Positions 16,265-26,478 are shown, counted from the first letter of the stretch. The stretch is DNA of 43,982 nucleotides from Gammaproteobacteria bacterium (GCA_018826295.1 JAHJZX010000031.1:1-43982); one strand, 5' to 3'. Translations and numbers: made by a program. The notes: a model not told the origin generated them from the sequence alone.

Positions 16265-18370
16265 TTAGCGGTAAAACCAATAGCAAACAACGGCGGCTGC
16301 CAACAGCCCAAGCAGGAGTACTAAGCCCCAGGGCCGCTTTTGCTCGGCGTAGGGATCACCGCTGCTGCGCTTTGCTCCTTTTGGTAATTGCGCCAGCCCG
16401 GTTAATGCCGCGCCAAAGGGTACATTAATGCGGGCTCTGGTATTGATGGCCCAACCATTGGCATCCAATAGCGGCCCCAGGTTACGCCGGCGCAGTGTCA
16501 TATAGGCCATTAGCATAGACGGGCACGAAATGAGCAACATTACGCCAACTAATACCAAGGGAATTTGCCATAACTGCAGTGAGAAAAGCCCGGCCACTAT
16601 AGCTGCTAAAGCCGTACCCAACGCGCCCATAGCCAGGCCTATCGCAGCAAAAATACCGGCAAATTTGGCAATATCAAAGCCGGTCGTAGCCGCCGGCGCT
16701 GCCGCGACTGTGCTGTTGGTTTTCGCTTCAATATCTTTATCCCGGCTGGCAGCAAATTTTTGTATTTGTGTTTCAATAAATGCCGCGACGCGTTTATATG
16801 GCGACCAAAATGCCTGACGAATGCTTACCGGCTGGGCAACGACCTTGGTTACGCTGGCTTTCCAGTCGCGGCCCTGACGATCGTAAAACATACCATTGCG
16901 CCCGGCGACCATCAGCTCGTCGACACCCCCACCCGTTAAGGCGGCAACAATATTAACCGCCGCTTCGCCTTTGCGCACACAGGTACAGTACACCAGATAG
17001 CAACCACTAAAAGGTGCCATAGTGGCGTGCCGGGCCAGATCATTAACATAGAGCACCAGCTCACAACTGCGTTGATCCAGATATAAAGTACCGGCCTGAA
17101 ACACAGCTTTGGTTTTGCCCTGATAAAAATCACTTAACGAAACAAAATTGCGTAGTAACGTCAGCAGATCCCGTTGCAAATACAGCAGCTTCTCTACAGC
17201 ATCTACATTATCAGCAAAGGTCTTTTCGTCAGCATCCTGAGATATAAGCGCTGTTAACTCAGCAACATCAGCCCCCTGCACTATCGCGGTCAAACGATCA
17301 ATACCAAGCGAATGCAAGCTTGATTCGGGTTTGGCAGCCTGCCAGGCCCGCCACGCCGCCAGTTTGCCGGACACTGTTGTCCATTGTGCCAAAGTTAAGC
17401 TGTTGTCAGCACTGCCCAGCAGAGGGTTAATTACCACAGTAAACAGTTGTGCTATTTTGCCGGCCCAGGCAGGGTTTAGGCCCGGCCCCAACGGCAATGC
17501 CCGGCCAGCCTCGACTTCCGCCAGCGGTAAAGCGGCAAGTTCGTTGTCAACATTGGCAATAGTACGGTTGGCTAATACTGCATAGACCGACGCATCAGGA
17601 TTTAATGCCGCTGCAGAGCGCGGATCAAATGCCGCCAACTGGCAACGAACAAAATAGTCATCGACTTTGGCCTGCACGCTGTCAAATATCGCCACGGCTG
17701 CGGCGGTATTGTCACCCAGTGGGTGTAAATCTTCTGACTCTGCCGCGCCGGCCGCATGCCAGTCGACTATCGCCTGCGCCTGCGCGGTAAAACTGGCCAG
17801 CATCGATGCGTCTGCACCAACGCCGCCGCTGCGATCAGCAACACCATCCAAAGTGGCAACAATATCAGCGATAAGCTGTTTTACACCAGGGCTTGCCGTA
17901 AGCTCCGGCATAACCACACCATCACCATTAAAGTGCTGCGGCGAAAACAACCGGGCTTTATCCAGAATGTCACTAACCTGCAACGCATCGGACTCAGTTT
18001 TACCGGCATATTGCAGCACGCGCTGCGCCGCTGTTTTTAGTGCCACACCTTCAGCATCACTGTCATTAATTGCACTTAACGGGACACCTGGCGATTTAAA
18101 TAGCAAGTCCGCATCCTTCAGGCGCTGGCAACACCAACGCACAGCAGATTGGATTTCAGGCACCCGTACCTGGCCGTCGCCATCGGTGTCTAACATTGCC
18201 AGGGTACGGCTATCAAATTCCAGCCCGGAGGTGGGGCAATTCAATACCGTCCAGAGTTTGGGATCAAGTTCATCTAAATGTTGTAGGTCAGCCGCGGTTT
18301 CCAGTGCTACCTGATCAAAACCGCCGCTGCGGAAAAAACGCCACTTATGTTGTGTATTGTTCGACGCCAT
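16265..18370 (-). CDS. Large EF-hand membrane protein of unknown function
   Basis: A 701-residue protein of no recognised family. Residues 61-72 (DTDGDGQVRVPE) form a textbook EF-hand calcium loop, and a degenerate copy (FNGDGVVMPE) lies about 100 residues later. The middle is soluble and Ala-rich. The C-terminal 140 residues hold about three membrane helices, the last ending at the C-terminus (WGLVLLLGLLAAAVVCYWFY). A cytoplasmic calcium-sensing or acidic-loop domain tethered to the membrane is the simplest reading. AGGGAG precedes the ATG at 18370; the frame up to 18448 adds 26 residues without that support. It is transcribed alone. I could not name a function. Confidence 0.82.
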   Translation of the reverse strand: MASNNTQHKWRFFRSGGFDQVALETAADLQHLDELDPKLWTVLNCPTSGLEFDSRTLAMLDTDGDGQVRVPEIQSAVRWCCQRLKDADLLFKSPGVPLSAINDSDAEGVALKTAAQRVLQYAGKTESDALQVSDILDKARLFSPQHFNGDGVVMPELTASPGVKQLIADIVATLDGVADRSGGVGADASMLASFTAQAQAIVDWHAAGAAESEDLHPLGDNTAAAVAIFDSVQAKVDDYFVRCQLAAFDPRSAAALNPDASVYAVLANRTIANVDNELAALPLAEVEAGRALPLGPGLNPAWAGKIAQLFTVVINPLLGSADNSLTLAQWTTVSGKLAAWRAWQAAKPESSLHSLGIDRLTAIVQGADVAELTALISQDADEKTFADNVDAVEKLLYLQRDLLTLLRNFVSLSDFYQGKTKAVFQAGTLYLDQRSCELVLYVNDLARHATMAPFSGCYLVYCTCVRKGEAAVNIVAALTGGGVDELMVAGRNGMFYDRQGRDWKASVTKVVAQPVSIRQAFWSPYKRVAAFIETQIQKFAASRDKDIEAKTNSTVAAAPAATTGFDIAKFAGIFAAIGLAMGALGTALAAIVAGLFSLQLWQIPLVLVGVMLLISCPSMLMAYMTLRRRNLGPLLDANGWAINTRARINVPFGAALTGLAQLPKGAKRSSGDPYAEQKRPWGLVLLLGLLAAAVVCYWFYR

Positions 18371-18473
18371 AGCCTTCACTCCCTGAGACACAAAAGACAA
18401 CTGAGCATAATGCAGCGCAATAATATTTACCACGCAGGCAAACAACAAAATGCAGAATAATTCAGCACGCTTG

Positions 18474-18503
18474 TTGCCAAGCTATGCAGCTTTATTGCAT
18501 AAT
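18474..18503 (+). promoter_or_regulatory. Promoter-like pair before an isolated terminator
   Basis: TTGCCA (18474-18479) and CATAAT (18498-18503) are spaced by 18 bases on the plus strand. About 30 bases further lies a strong plus-strand terminator with no plus-strand gene before it. Together they could make a very short RNA of about 50 bases; the promoter is only a consensus match. Confidence 0.3.
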
Positions 18504-18535
18504 CATCCCGCTTCATTTTTGCTTTATAGCTTTTG

Positions 18536-18559
18536 GCCCACGCTTTGCGTGGGCTTTTT
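18536..18559 (+). terminator. Intrinsic terminator, no gene assigned
   Basis: The perfect stem GCCCACGC/GCGTGGGC (18536-18543 with 18547-18554) with loop TTT is followed by five T on the plus strand. The nearest genes on both sides run on the minus strand, so it does not belong to either. In the minus direction it has no T-run. Confidence 0.75.
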
Positions 18560-18582
18560 AATTTCAGCCGCTATAAACCTAA

Positions 18583-19173
18583 TCAGCCTTTATCGTCATG
18601 GCCAATGCGGCTGGCAACAGCACCGGTTTGCTGCTGGTATTTTGCATCAAGGCGTTTGTTGTAAGGCCGCTCGGCCGGGCCTGTCATCAACTCAAAATTC
18701 AGCGCACCTATTTTCATCTTGGGCCTAAGTGCTAATGGCAGCTTACCGCTGTTATAAAACTCCAGCACAATATTGCCAGACCAGCCCGGATCAATACGAT
18801 GTGCAGTAACATGCACCATCAGGCCCAGCCGCGCCAGGGATGAGCGGCCATCCAACCAGCCGACAATATCATCTGGCAAGGTGACCGATTCCATTGTCAT
18901 GGCCAGCGCCAGTTCGCCTGGATGCAATATAAACTTATCACCATCAGCGATATAAATTTCTTCACTCATTACGCTGTTTAACGCTTTATCGACTTCAGCG
19001 CGAGGGCCGCTTAAGTCTATATAGGGCGCAGCATGGGCCTGAAACACCCGAAATTTATTACCCAAACGAATATCCACGCTAACGCCGCTGATCATGTCGG
19101 CATCCGGCAGCGGTGCTATAGTAATTTTACCTTCGGCTAAGTAGCGTTCTATATCGCGGTCACACAGTCTCAT
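18583..19173 (-). CDS. dcd: dCTP deaminase
   Basis: A 196-residue enzyme converting dCTP to dUTP and ammonia, the main route to dUTP for dTTP synthesis in gammaproteobacteria. [27 protein letters not shown] and the catalytic Glu in IVLEFYNSG are intact. Length is close to the E. coli enzyme (193 residues). The start, [12 protein letters not shown], matches the family. It begins one base after the stop of apbC and is co-transcribed with it, the same neighbourhood as in E. coli relatives where apbC lies next to metG. Confidence 0.97.
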   Translation of the reverse strand: MRLCDRDIERYLAEGKITIAPLPDADMISGVSVDIRLGNKFRVFQAHAAPYIDLSGPRAEVDKALNSVMSEEIYIADGDKFILHPGELALAMTMESVTLPDDIVGWLDGRSSLARLGLMVHVTAHRIDPGWSGNIVLEFYNSGKLPLALRPKMKIGALNFELMTGPAERPYNKRLDAKYQQQTGAVASRIGHDDKG

Positions 19174-19174
19174 T

Positions 19175-20239
19175 CTAATCGTCCGTTATAATTATTTCAG
19201 GTTGGCCAACCGCTTGCGCAGCTGAGTGCCAATGCAATGCCAGCATTAATTGCCGACCGATTGTACGGTAATTTTCTGCCACTGGCTGCTGTTTTAATAC
19301 TATGGGAAGCCCGGCGTCGGCTTGTTCGCGGATTTGTTTTTGCAGCGGCAGTTGACCCAAAACCGGCACCTGATAGCGCCCGGCGAGTAAGACACCGCCT
19401 TCTGTACCAAAAATATCGTCGGGCGTACCGCAGTGGCTGCACTGATAAAAACTCATATTTTCAATCAGGCCCAGTAGTGGAATATTCACCTGACGAAACA
19501 TACTGATGGCCTTTTCGGCATCCGACAGCGCCACATCCTGCGGTGTGGTGATTACCACAGCACCGGTTACCGGCAGCTTTTGCGCCATGGTCAACTGAAT
19601 ATCACCGGTGCCCGGTGGCATATCAACAATCAGATAATCCAGATCTGGCCATTGTGTTTCGTTAAGCAATTGCAGCAACGCCTGGCTGGCCATTGGGCCG
19701 CGCCACACGGAGGCTTGCTGTGGGTCGACCAGAAAGCCTATAGATTGCAGATACACACCATGGGCAAATTTGGGCTGCATCAATTTGTTATCCGGCGAGC
19801 TGATTTTCTCGCCGCTAAGCCCCAGCATAGTGGGAATTGACGGGCCATAAATATCAGCGTCTAACAAGCCGACTTTAGCGCCTTCCATTGCCAGTGCTGC
19901 CGCAAGATTAACGGCCGTGGTGGATTTACCCACCCCGCCTTTACCGGAGGCAACAAGAATAATGTGCTTGATATCTTTAAATACCGGTGCTGATGTTAGC
20001 TGGTGTTCCAGGGTTAACTGATAATTAAAACCTGCTTCGGCCAGTGCCTGCTGCAATGGCTGCGCGATGGATAGCAGCGGCAGTTTCAACCTGATAATCA
20101 GCCTGTTCTTTTGTAGACTAACGCTGTCGAGCAGCAGGGCCAAGGGTGCACCGCTCTCGGGCAGTTGCCAATGTTGCAGCAGCAGCTGCACAGCATCCGG
20201 CAGTTGCTCGGTTTTGCCAGATTTAAACCAGTTAAACAT
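19175..20239 (-). CDS. apbC: Iron-sulfur cluster carrier protein ApbC (Mrp)
   Basis: A 354-residue P-loop ATPase that binds and transfers Fe-S clusters. An N-terminal MIP18/DUF59-like part is followed by the deviant Walker A GKGGVGKS (residues 99-106), the switch region [16 protein letters not shown] and VDMPPGTGD. The paired Cys of CSHC (267 and 270) holds the bridging cluster. All key residues are present. It is divergent from metG (shared 131-base region) and followed one base later by dcd. Confidence 0.95.
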   Translation of the reverse strand: MFNWFKSGKTEQLPDAVQLLLQHWQLPESGAPLALLLDSVSLQKNRLIIRLKLPLLSIAQPLQQALAEAGFNYQLTLEHQLTSAPVFKDIKHIILVASGKGGVGKSTTAVNLAAALAMEGAKVGLLDADIYGPSIPTMLGLSGEKISSPDNKLMQPKFAHGVYLQSIGFLVDPQQASVWRGPMASQALLQLLNETQWPDLDYLIVDMPPGTGDIQLTMAQKLPVTGAVVITTPQDVALSDAEKAISMFRQVNIPLLGLIENMSFYQCSHCGTPDDIFGTEGGVLLAGRYQVPVLGQLPLQKQIREQADAGLPIVLKQQPVAENYRTIGRQLMLALHWHSAAQAVGQPEIIITDD

Positions 20240-20370
20240 CAGTAAATTCCAAATTCAGCCGTTAACACGTTTTTTTAGCGGATCCGTGCCGTGGCGGGTG
20301 CGGATCGATGGCGGCTAGTGTATCATTTAGTGAAATTTTTTCAGTTATTTATGCAAAAGAGCACCGCTTA

Positions 20371-22419
20371 ATGTCGACACGCAAAATACTTGTTACCAGC
20401 GCTTTACCCTACGCCAACGGCCCTATCCATTTAGGCCACTTACTGGAATACATTCAAACCGATATCTGGGCCCGGTTTCAAAAAGCCCGCGGCCATGAAT
20501 GCTATTACGTCTGTGCCGACGATGCGCATGGCACGCCTATTATGCTTAAAGCGCAGGAACAGGGCATTACGCCGGAGCAAATGATTGCCAAAACCAATAT
20601 TGAACACCAGGCTGACTTTGCCGGTTTCGGCATTGGCTTTGACAATTACTACTCGACCCACAGCGATGAAAACCGCGAATTTGCCAGCCAGATTTATAAC
20701 AAACTCAATGATGGCGGTTATATTAAGCGCAAAACCATCAGCCAGCTGTTCGATCCGGAAAAACAGATGTTTCTGCCCGACCGTTTTGTTAAAGGTGATT
20801 GCCCCAAATGCGGCGCCCTGGACCAAAACGGTGACAGCTGCGATGTCTGCGGTGCTACTTACAGCCCGACTGAAGTAAAAAATGCCCGCTCTGTGGTATC
20901 CGGCGCTACCCCGGTATTAAAAGACTCTGAGCATTATTTCTTTGACTTACCGGCCTTTAGTCAGATGTTACAAGACTGGACGCGTAGCGGCAGCTTGCAG
21001 GAAGAGATGGCGAATAAACTGCAGGAATGGTTTAAAGACGGCCTGCAAATGTGGGATATCAGCCGTGATGCGCCCTACTTCGGTTTTGAAATACCGGGCG
21101 CGCCGGGTAAATTCTTCTACGTCTGGTTAGATGCACCTATCGGCTATCTGGCCAGCTTTAAAAACCTGTGCGATAAAACAGGTATCGATTTTGACAGCTT
21201 CTGGCAGCTCGATTCCGATGCCGAGGTGTATCACTTTATCGGCAAAGACATTATTTATTTTCACAGCCTGTTCTGGCCAGCCATGCTGCATGGTGCCGGT
21301 ATGCGCAAGCCAAACGCCATTTTTGCCCACGGTTTTGTTACCGTAAACGGCGCCAAGATGTCCAAGTCACGCGGCACCTTTATTAAAGCCCGTACGTACC
21401 TGGATCATTTAAACCCGGAGTACCTGCGTTATTACTTCGCTTCTAAGCTAAGCAGCAGCATTATTGACCTGGATTTAAACCTGGACGATTTCAGCCAGAA
21501 GGTTAATGCCGACTTAGTGGGTAAAGTGGTAAATATTGCCAGCCGCTGTGCAGGCTTTATAACCAAGCGCTATGACGGTAAGTTATCAGCTACCGTGGCC
21601 GAACCTGCGCTGCTGGCAGAATTTACCGCCATGGGCGAAACTATTGCCGACAGCTTTGAGAAGCGCGAGTTTGCCCGTGCTATCCGCGACATTATGGCGC
21701 TGGCCGATAAAGCCAACCAATACATTGATGCCAAAGCACCGTGGGTGCTGGTAAAAGATGATGCCAAACAGCAAGAAGCGCATGACGTCTGCTCTATGGG
21801 TATTAACCTGTTCCGGGTATTAATGCATTATTTAAAACCGGTGTTGCCATTGATGGCAGCAGAAACCGAAGCATTTTTAAACAGCGAACTGAACTGGCAA
21901 AATTATCAGCAGCCGTTAACCAGCCATGCCATTAACCCGTTTAAAGCATTAATGCAGCGGGTAGATCCGGTAAAAGTAACGGCTATGCTGGATGCCTCTA
22001 AAGACAACCTTCAGCCGCAAACGGCGCAGCCGGTTAAAGCCGCGGTTAAAGCAGAAAAAGCCCAGAACACAGAGCGCGAGCCGATAAGCGACACCATCAG
22101 CATTGATGATTTTGCCAAAATTGATTTGCGCGTCGCCAAAATTATCAAAGCCAGCGCGGTAGAAGGTGCCGATAAACTGGTGCAACTGCAACTGGATATT
22201 GGCGGCGGCGAAGTGCGCCAGGTGTTTGCCGGTATTAAATCGGCCTACAGCCCTGAGCAGCTTGAAGGCCGTTTAACGGTGATGGTGGCTAACCTGGCAC
22301 CACGAAAAATGCGCTTTGGCTTATCTGAAGGCATGGTGTTAGCTGCAGGCCCGGGCGGCAGCGACTTGTTTATTTTATCTCCGGATGACGGCGCTCTGCC
22401 GGGTATGCGGGTGAAGTAA
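20371..22419 (+). CDS. metG: Methionine-tRNA ligase
   Basis: A 682-residue class I aminoacyl-tRNA synthetase that charges tRNA-Met. The HIGH motif is HLGH (residues 20-23) and the KMSKS loop is intact (KMSKSRGTF). Zinc is held by two CxxC pairs in [18 protein letters not shown]. The C-terminal domain of about 110 residues ([17 protein letters not shown]) is the tRNA-binding EMAP/Trbp111 fold that allows dimerisation. Length is close to the E. coli enzyme (677). The start is set at 20371, where [17 protein letters not shown] aligns with the family; the frame to 20308 has an unsupported 21-residue addition. Confidence 0.98.
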   Translation: MSTRKILVTSALPYANGPIHLGHLLEYIQTDIWARFQKARGHECYYVCADDAHGTPIMLKAQEQGITPEQMIAKTNIEHQADFAGFGIGFDNYYSTHSDENREFASQIYNKLNDGGYIKRKTISQLFDPEKQMFLPDRFVKGDCPKCGALDQNGDSCDVCGATYSPTEVKNARSVVSGATPVLKDSEHYFFDLPAFSQMLQDWTRSGSLQEEMANKLQEWFKDGLQMWDISRDAPYFGFEIPGAPGKFFYVWLDAPIGYLASFKNLCDKTGIDFDSFWQLDSDAEVYHFIGKDIIYFHSLFWPAMLHGAGMRKPNAIFAHGFVTVNGAKMSKSRGTFIKARTYLDHLNPEYLRYYFASKLSSSIIDLDLNLDDFSQKVNADLVGKVVNIASRCAGFITKRYDGKLSATVAEPALLAEFTAMGETIADSFEKREFARAIRDIMALADKANQYIDAKAPWVLVKDDAKQQEAHDVCSMGINLFRVLMHYLKPVLPLMAAETEAFLNSELNWQNYQQPLTSHAINPFKALMQRVDPVKVTAMLDASKDNLQPQTAQPVKAAVKAEKAQNTEREPISDTISIDDFAKIDLRVAKIIKASAVEGADKLVQLQLDIGGGEVRQVFAGIKSAYSPEQLEGRLTVMVANLAPRKMRFGLSEGMVLAAGPGGSDLFILSPDDGALPGMRVK

Positions 22420-22463
22420 GTTGTCAGGCAGCGTTAGCTGCCTGTATTTTACAAAGGCAACGG

Positions 22464-23924
22464 ATGACCAGTAAAAGCCCCTACCGTAGTTTTAGCGCGT
22501 TATTTCTTACCACCTTACTGATGCTGGTGGCCCAGGGTTCGTTATCTACTTACCTTGGCTTATCACTGGCGCAGCAGCAAGTCGATTCTATCTGGATTGG
22601 CGCTTTAATGTCCTGTTACTACCTTGGTCTGGTACTGGGTTCCAAACTGGGCCATAAAGTGATTGCCAGGGTGGGCCATATTCGTGCCTTTGTTGCCAGC
22701 GCGGCTATTGTCAGCGCCTGCGCCATGACACATGTATTAACGTCGCAGTTAGAAGTGTGGCTGGTGATGCGCGTTATCGTAGGCATGGGCATGATGTGCC
22801 AATACATGGTGCTGGAGAGCTGGCTGAATGAACAAACCGAAAGTTCACAGCGCGGCACCGTGTTTGCTTTTTATATGATCACCTCTTATTTGGGCATGAT
22901 TGGCGGCCAGTTAATGCTTAGCCAATTCCCTGAGCTTGGCACAGCACCACTATTAATCATCAGTATGTGTTACTCGCTATGCATAGTACCAATAGCACTG
23001 ACCAAACGCATTCACCCGGCACCTTTGCAGCCGGCACCGCTACAAATAATGGTGTTTTGGAAGCTGGTGCCGCAATCGCTTACCGCCATCAGCGTGGCCG
23101 GTATGATGGCAGGCTCATTTTACGGTTTGGCACCGGCCTATGCTGCAGCAAAAGGCATGAACACCGAACAGGTTACCTTATTTATGTCAGTCACTATCCT
23201 GGCAGGCCTGTTAGCACAGTGGCCGATGGGCAAAATATCTGACCGCATTCCGCGCAGCCGTATCTTACGCTTTAACGCAGCAGTGCTGACCATTCTTACC
23301 CTGTTAATTGCTCTGCTGCCGCTAAACGGCGCTCTGCTGTTAGCGGCCACCTTTTGTTATGGCGTACTGGCGTTTACGCTGTACCCTATTGCCTCTGCCT
23401 TTGCTAACCAAAACGTCGAACAAAATGACCGGGTGGCGTTATCAGCAACTGTGTTGCTAACCTTTGGTTTGGGGGCTTGTTTTGGCCCATTGCTGGCGTC
23501 GGCGCTTATGCAACTGATCGGCCCTGCTATGCTGTATGCCTTTATCAGTTGCTGTGCTTTTACGCTGTTTTTACGCTTGCTACGGGTTAACTACAACCAG
23601 AAGCAAGTAAAACGCATGATGGACGAGCAGCAAAATGCCCAGTTTAAAATGGGCTCAGGCGATCTGGTTTCCTCCCCCCTGGCCGCCGCGCTTGACCCCC
23701 GCGTAGATGAAGAAACGGTGTTAACCCAGATGCGAGATGAAGAATTTCAGGCAGCCAGGCAACAAGTGCCAGCCGGCTATGATGAAGATATCGACTGGGA
23801 AAAATCCGACGATAGCTTTGACGATGCGCCAACGCCTGAGCCGGATGACATTAGCGCCACAACACCAGCTGATAGCGTAAACAGCGAAGACAAAACTGAC
23901 GGCGACACCGACAAAACCGGCTAG
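22464..23924 (+). CDS. MFS transporter, YcaD-like, with acidic tail
   Basis: A 486-residue major facilitator protein with twelve predicted helices up to about residue 385. The loop RVGHIRAF and GKISDRIPRSR between helices are the usual MFS positions. It most resembles YcaD-type transporters; the substrate is unknown. An unusual C-terminal extension of about 100 residues is soluble and very acidic (EDIDWEKSDDSFDDAP onward, rich in Asp, Glu, Thr and Pro). It follows metG at 44 bases and may share its transcript. The stop codon lies in the loop of a hairpin shared with the convergent gene. Confidence 0.88.
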   Translation: MTSKSPYRSFSALFLTTLLMLVAQGSLSTYLGLSLAQQQVDSIWIGALMSCYYLGLVLGSKLGHKVIARVGHIRAFVASAAIVSACAMTHVLTSQLEVWLVMRVIVGMGMMCQYMVLESWLNEQTESSQRGTVFAFYMITSYLGMIGGQLMLSQFPELGTAPLLIISMCYSLCIVPIALTKRIHPAPLQPAPLQIMVFWKLVPQSLTAISVAGMMAGSFYGLAPAYAAAKGMNTEQVTLFMSVTILAGLLAQWPMGKISDRIPRSRILRFNAAVLTILTLLIALLPLNGALLLAATFCYGVLAFTLYPIASAFANQNVEQNDRVALSATVLLTFGLGACFGPLLASALMQLIGPAMLYAFISCCAFTLFLRLLRVNYNQKQVKRMMDEQQNAQFKMGSGDLVSSPLAAALDPRVDEETVLTQMRDEEFQAARQQVPAGYDEDIDWEKSDDSFDDAPTPEPDDISATTPADSVNSEDKTDGDTDKTG

Positions 23925-23932
23925 GCCGGTTT
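23914..23932. terminator. Hairpin spanning the stop codon of the MFS gene
   Basis: AAACCGGC (23914-23921) pairs perfectly with GCCGGTTT (23925-23932). The three-base loop is the TAG stop of the MFS gene. The convergent gene's stop is at 23931-23933, so both genes end within one hairpin. T-rich tails on both sides are short, so termination strength is uncertain. Confidence 0.6.
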
Positions 23933-25400
23933 AGTTGTTGTGCATCACTACTTTATTCCACAGATTCTGATTTTTTATAAAAGAAAAGTATTCATCCGGA
24001 TGCCAGCATTTGGGCAGAAGCGACATATTTTTGCGCTCTTCAAAATTTGACACCAGCTTGCTTAAGATCTCCAGCAGACGCTCTTCACTGATCCGCTCCA
24101 GCTTTTTACGGGCCGGCGGGTAATACAGGTTATTTGCCACACTCACCACACAGCCCTGCGCAGATACGTTGTAGGTTAAGTTACGGGTAACCATACGACA
24201 GACAGGTTGACGTATGTCAGCTGGATACAGCCCGGTAACAATGGCATATTCGTAACGGTCGAGATCTTGCCGGTCTGAGTCTTTCGGTATGTAAGTCACG
24301 CCGTAACCTTGCGGGAACACGCCAGTTATGCTGAGTAACGCCTTAACGGCCACTTCGCTGTACACCCCTTTTTCTACGCCTTTTTCCAGCACCAGCGCGA
24401 CCTTTGGTAAGGCTTCGTAGCTGTAGTTACTCTTAGTAGACAACACCACTGAGGTATAGATTTGTGGAATTTTTAACAGGTTACCAATACCGTGTTCCGG
24501 CTTTACCGCATTTTTCAGTAAAAACTGCACAAAATTAAGCCTTTCAGCCTCCCGCTTCACATGTAAATCGCGCTCTTCTCTTGAATTACCAGTGTATTTT
24601 TCTACCCCGAGGCCCTGGGTAATATATTTTAGCCCTTCACGAAAACTGATTTGCAGCAGTTGAATACGCTCGTCATTTTCTAATACCCGAAACTCATCGG
24701 CTTTGCCATCAGCGCCTTTCAGGATCAATTGCGCTTCAGGATGACAACTGCCAATATCCTGCAGTAATGCGGCCATTAACAACGGGATCTGTACATCGTC
24801 GCGAAATGCATCATATTCTTCTGCGTCAGCTTTCTTGCCCTTTGCGACACTCATTTTTTGCTGCACATAGGCATTATGCAGCTCACCTTCGCTCAGCAGT
24901 TTATCAAGCAACCGCAAAGATAAAACGGCCTTGTACAGATGTTTGCTTTTTTGATTAGATGGCGCGACGTTTTTACCTTCAGTTGGTGACAATAACTGAA
25001 TAGTGCCGAGTAACTTAGCACTTAGCAGATTGGTTTCCTCGACCGACTCTCCCTGGCACAGCTGCAGAATATCCTGACACAGGCGCTTTAATGACGTAAT
25101 GCGGGCATTGGCTTCATCATCCCTTGCCTGCATAAAGCTCTGTTGCTCGGTCTGGGCCTGTTTAAGGCTACGCTCTACCAACGCCATATCGCGCTGGCTA
25201 GCCTGTTGTTGTCGGTTTTCAAACAACACAACCTGCTGCGCCAACTCTGTTTTCAGTTCTTGCTGCGCCTCGGTTTGCTGAAAATATAATACCGCCTGTT
25301 CATACACGGAATCTGCGACAACAGTAGTGTCGCAAATACGGTTAATCAGCGACGATACGGCTTTGCTATATGTTGACTTGCCAATACTTCCTAGTGTCAT
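23931..25400 (-). CDS. Degenerate HD-GYP-like protein with N-terminal coiled coil
   Basis: A 489-residue soluble protein. Residues about 30-115 are rich in Gln, Glu and Ala and are likely coiled coil. From about residue 155 the chain follows the HD-GYP plan (c-di-GMP phosphodiesterases): a helix with AALLQDIGSCHPEAQ (210-224), a later IPQIYTSVVLSTKSNY segment, SEVAVKALLSITGVFPQGYG (348-367) and the ending AIVTGLYPADIRQPVCRMV. The His of the HD pair is Gln214, and no GYP triad was found, so catalysis is unlikely. It may bind a nucleotide or act as a scaffold. The family assignment is mine by pattern; a profile search would decide it. Confidence 0.75.
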   Translation of the reverse strand: MTLGSIGKSTYSKAVSSLINRICDTTVVADSVYEQAVLYFQQTEAQQELKTELAQQVVLFENRQQQASQRDMALVERSLKQAQTEQQSFMQARDDEANARITSLKRLCQDILQLCQGESVEETNLLSAKLLGTIQLLSPTEGKNVAPSNQKSKHLYKAVLSLRLLDKLLSEGELHNAYVQQKMSVAKGKKADAEEYDAFRDDVQIPLLMAALLQDIGSCHPEAQLILKGADGKADEFRVLENDERIQLLQISFREGLKYITQGLGVEKYTGNSREERDLHVKREAERLNFVQFLLKNAVKPEHGIGNLLKIPQIYTSVVLSTKSNYSYEALPKVALVLEKGVEKGVYSEVAVKALLSITGVFPQGYGVTYIPKDSDRQDLDRYEYAIVTGLYPADIRQPVCRMVTRNLTYNVSAQGCVVSVANNLYYPPARKKLERISEERLLEILSKLVSNFEERKNMSLLPKCWHPDEYFSFIKNQNLWNKVVMHNN

Positions 25401-25482
25401 GCTGGGCAGATATCCTGAAAACCGGTTCGACTAAAGCGGATGCTTAGTCATTTTAGCCAAGTTGATTTGTTTTACACGTAAA

Positions 25483-26478
25483 TCAGAATGTTAGCACAAG
25501 CTTACCAATGGTGGTATTGCCGGCCATTAACTGATGCGCCTGCTCAGCCTGCTGCCAGTTGAATTGCTGTTGTAAAATTGGCCGTATGCGCTTTTGCGCC
25601 AATGGCACACCGAACGCCGCGACGAATGCCTGCGTCAGATTTGTTTTATAGCGATTACTGCGATTACGTAATGTAGAGCATATTAACTGCCCCCGCCGCT
25701 TAAATAAGGCGGCTAAATCCAGCTGCGGGACTTCTCGTCCGCCCATCATGGCATACAGCACAATTTTACCATCCTGGGCTAAAAGCGGTATTTCCCGGCT
25801 GATATATTCGCCGGCAACCGGATCAAGAATAAGATTAACCCCTTCAGGCCATTGCTGTGCCAGCAGCCGTTCAAACGCGCAGTTGTGATAATTTAGCGCC
25901 AGATCTGCGCCAAGCGCGGTACAAACCTTCAGTTTGTCATCAGAACTGGCCGTCACAGCAACTTTCGCTCCAAGGGCTTTTGCCAGCTGGATCGCGGCGG
26001 TACCTACACCACTGGCACCGGCATGAATAAGCACTTGTTGACCACTTTGCAGCTCACCCAGGCTGCACAATAACTGGTAGGCGGTTAAGAACACCTCGGC
26101 CGTAGCGGCCGCTTCGGCCATGCTGTAACCATGTGGCACAGCCATAGCATGGCCGGCATGCATCAAGGCATATTCGGCATAGCCACCGCCGGGTACCAGG
26201 CCAAATGCGGCTTTTCCTAACCAACTTTTATGTAGCGGCCCGGCCGCCACTACTATGCCCGCCACTTCCAACCCAAGAATATCACTGTCGCCCTGCGGCG
26301 GCGGATACAAACCGCGGCGCTGCATTAAATCGGCCCGGTTAATACCGGCAGCAGCGACTTTAATTAACAGTTGCTCGGCATTTGGCTGTGGTACAGTGCG
26401 CTGCTCGGTATGCAATTGGCTGTCTATGCCGGCATGCTTCACCACTATCGCTTGCATCATCGTCGGAATGGTTGCCAC
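25483..26478 (-). CDS. NAD(P)H:quinone oxidoreductase (PIG3-type MDR)
   Basis: A 331-residue medium-chain reductase of the quinone oxidoreductase branch, without structural zinc. GHAGIDSQL at the N-terminus, AAAGINRADLMQRRGLYPPP, LGLEVAGIVVAAG and the cofactor loop HAGASGVGTAAIQLAKALGA are present. The motif GINRADLMQR with PPP places it nearest to PIG3/QorA-type enzymes that prefer NADPH. It probably reduces quinones in the cytoplasm. CAGGAG precedes a GTG start at 26478. Its neighbour rlmI is divergent. Confidence 0.9.
   Translation of the reverse strand: MATIPTMMQAIVVKHAGIDSQLHTEQRTVPQPNAEQLLIKVAAAGINRADLMQRRGLYPPPQGDSDILGLEVAGIVVAAGPLHKSWLGKAAFGLVPGGGYAEYALMHAGHAMAVPHGYSMAEAAATAEVFLTAYQLLCSLGELQSGQQVLIHAGASGVGTAAIQLAKALGAKVAVTASSDDKLKVCTALGADLALNYHNCAFERLLAQQWPEGVNLILDPVAGEYISREIPLLAQDGKIVLYAMMGGREVPQLDLAALFKRRGQLICSTLRNRSNRYKTNLTQAFVAAFGVPLAQKRIRPILQQQFNWQQAEQAHQLMAGNTTIGKLVLTF

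Noticed and set aside
18450..18728. 92-codon plus-strand frame near dcd
   Set aside because: It runs through a strong terminator and overlaps dcd on the other strand.
20281..20306. Inverted repeat GATCCG/CGGATC before metG
   Set aside because: Only six pairs with a 14-base loop and no T-run; not enough to call a regulatory element.
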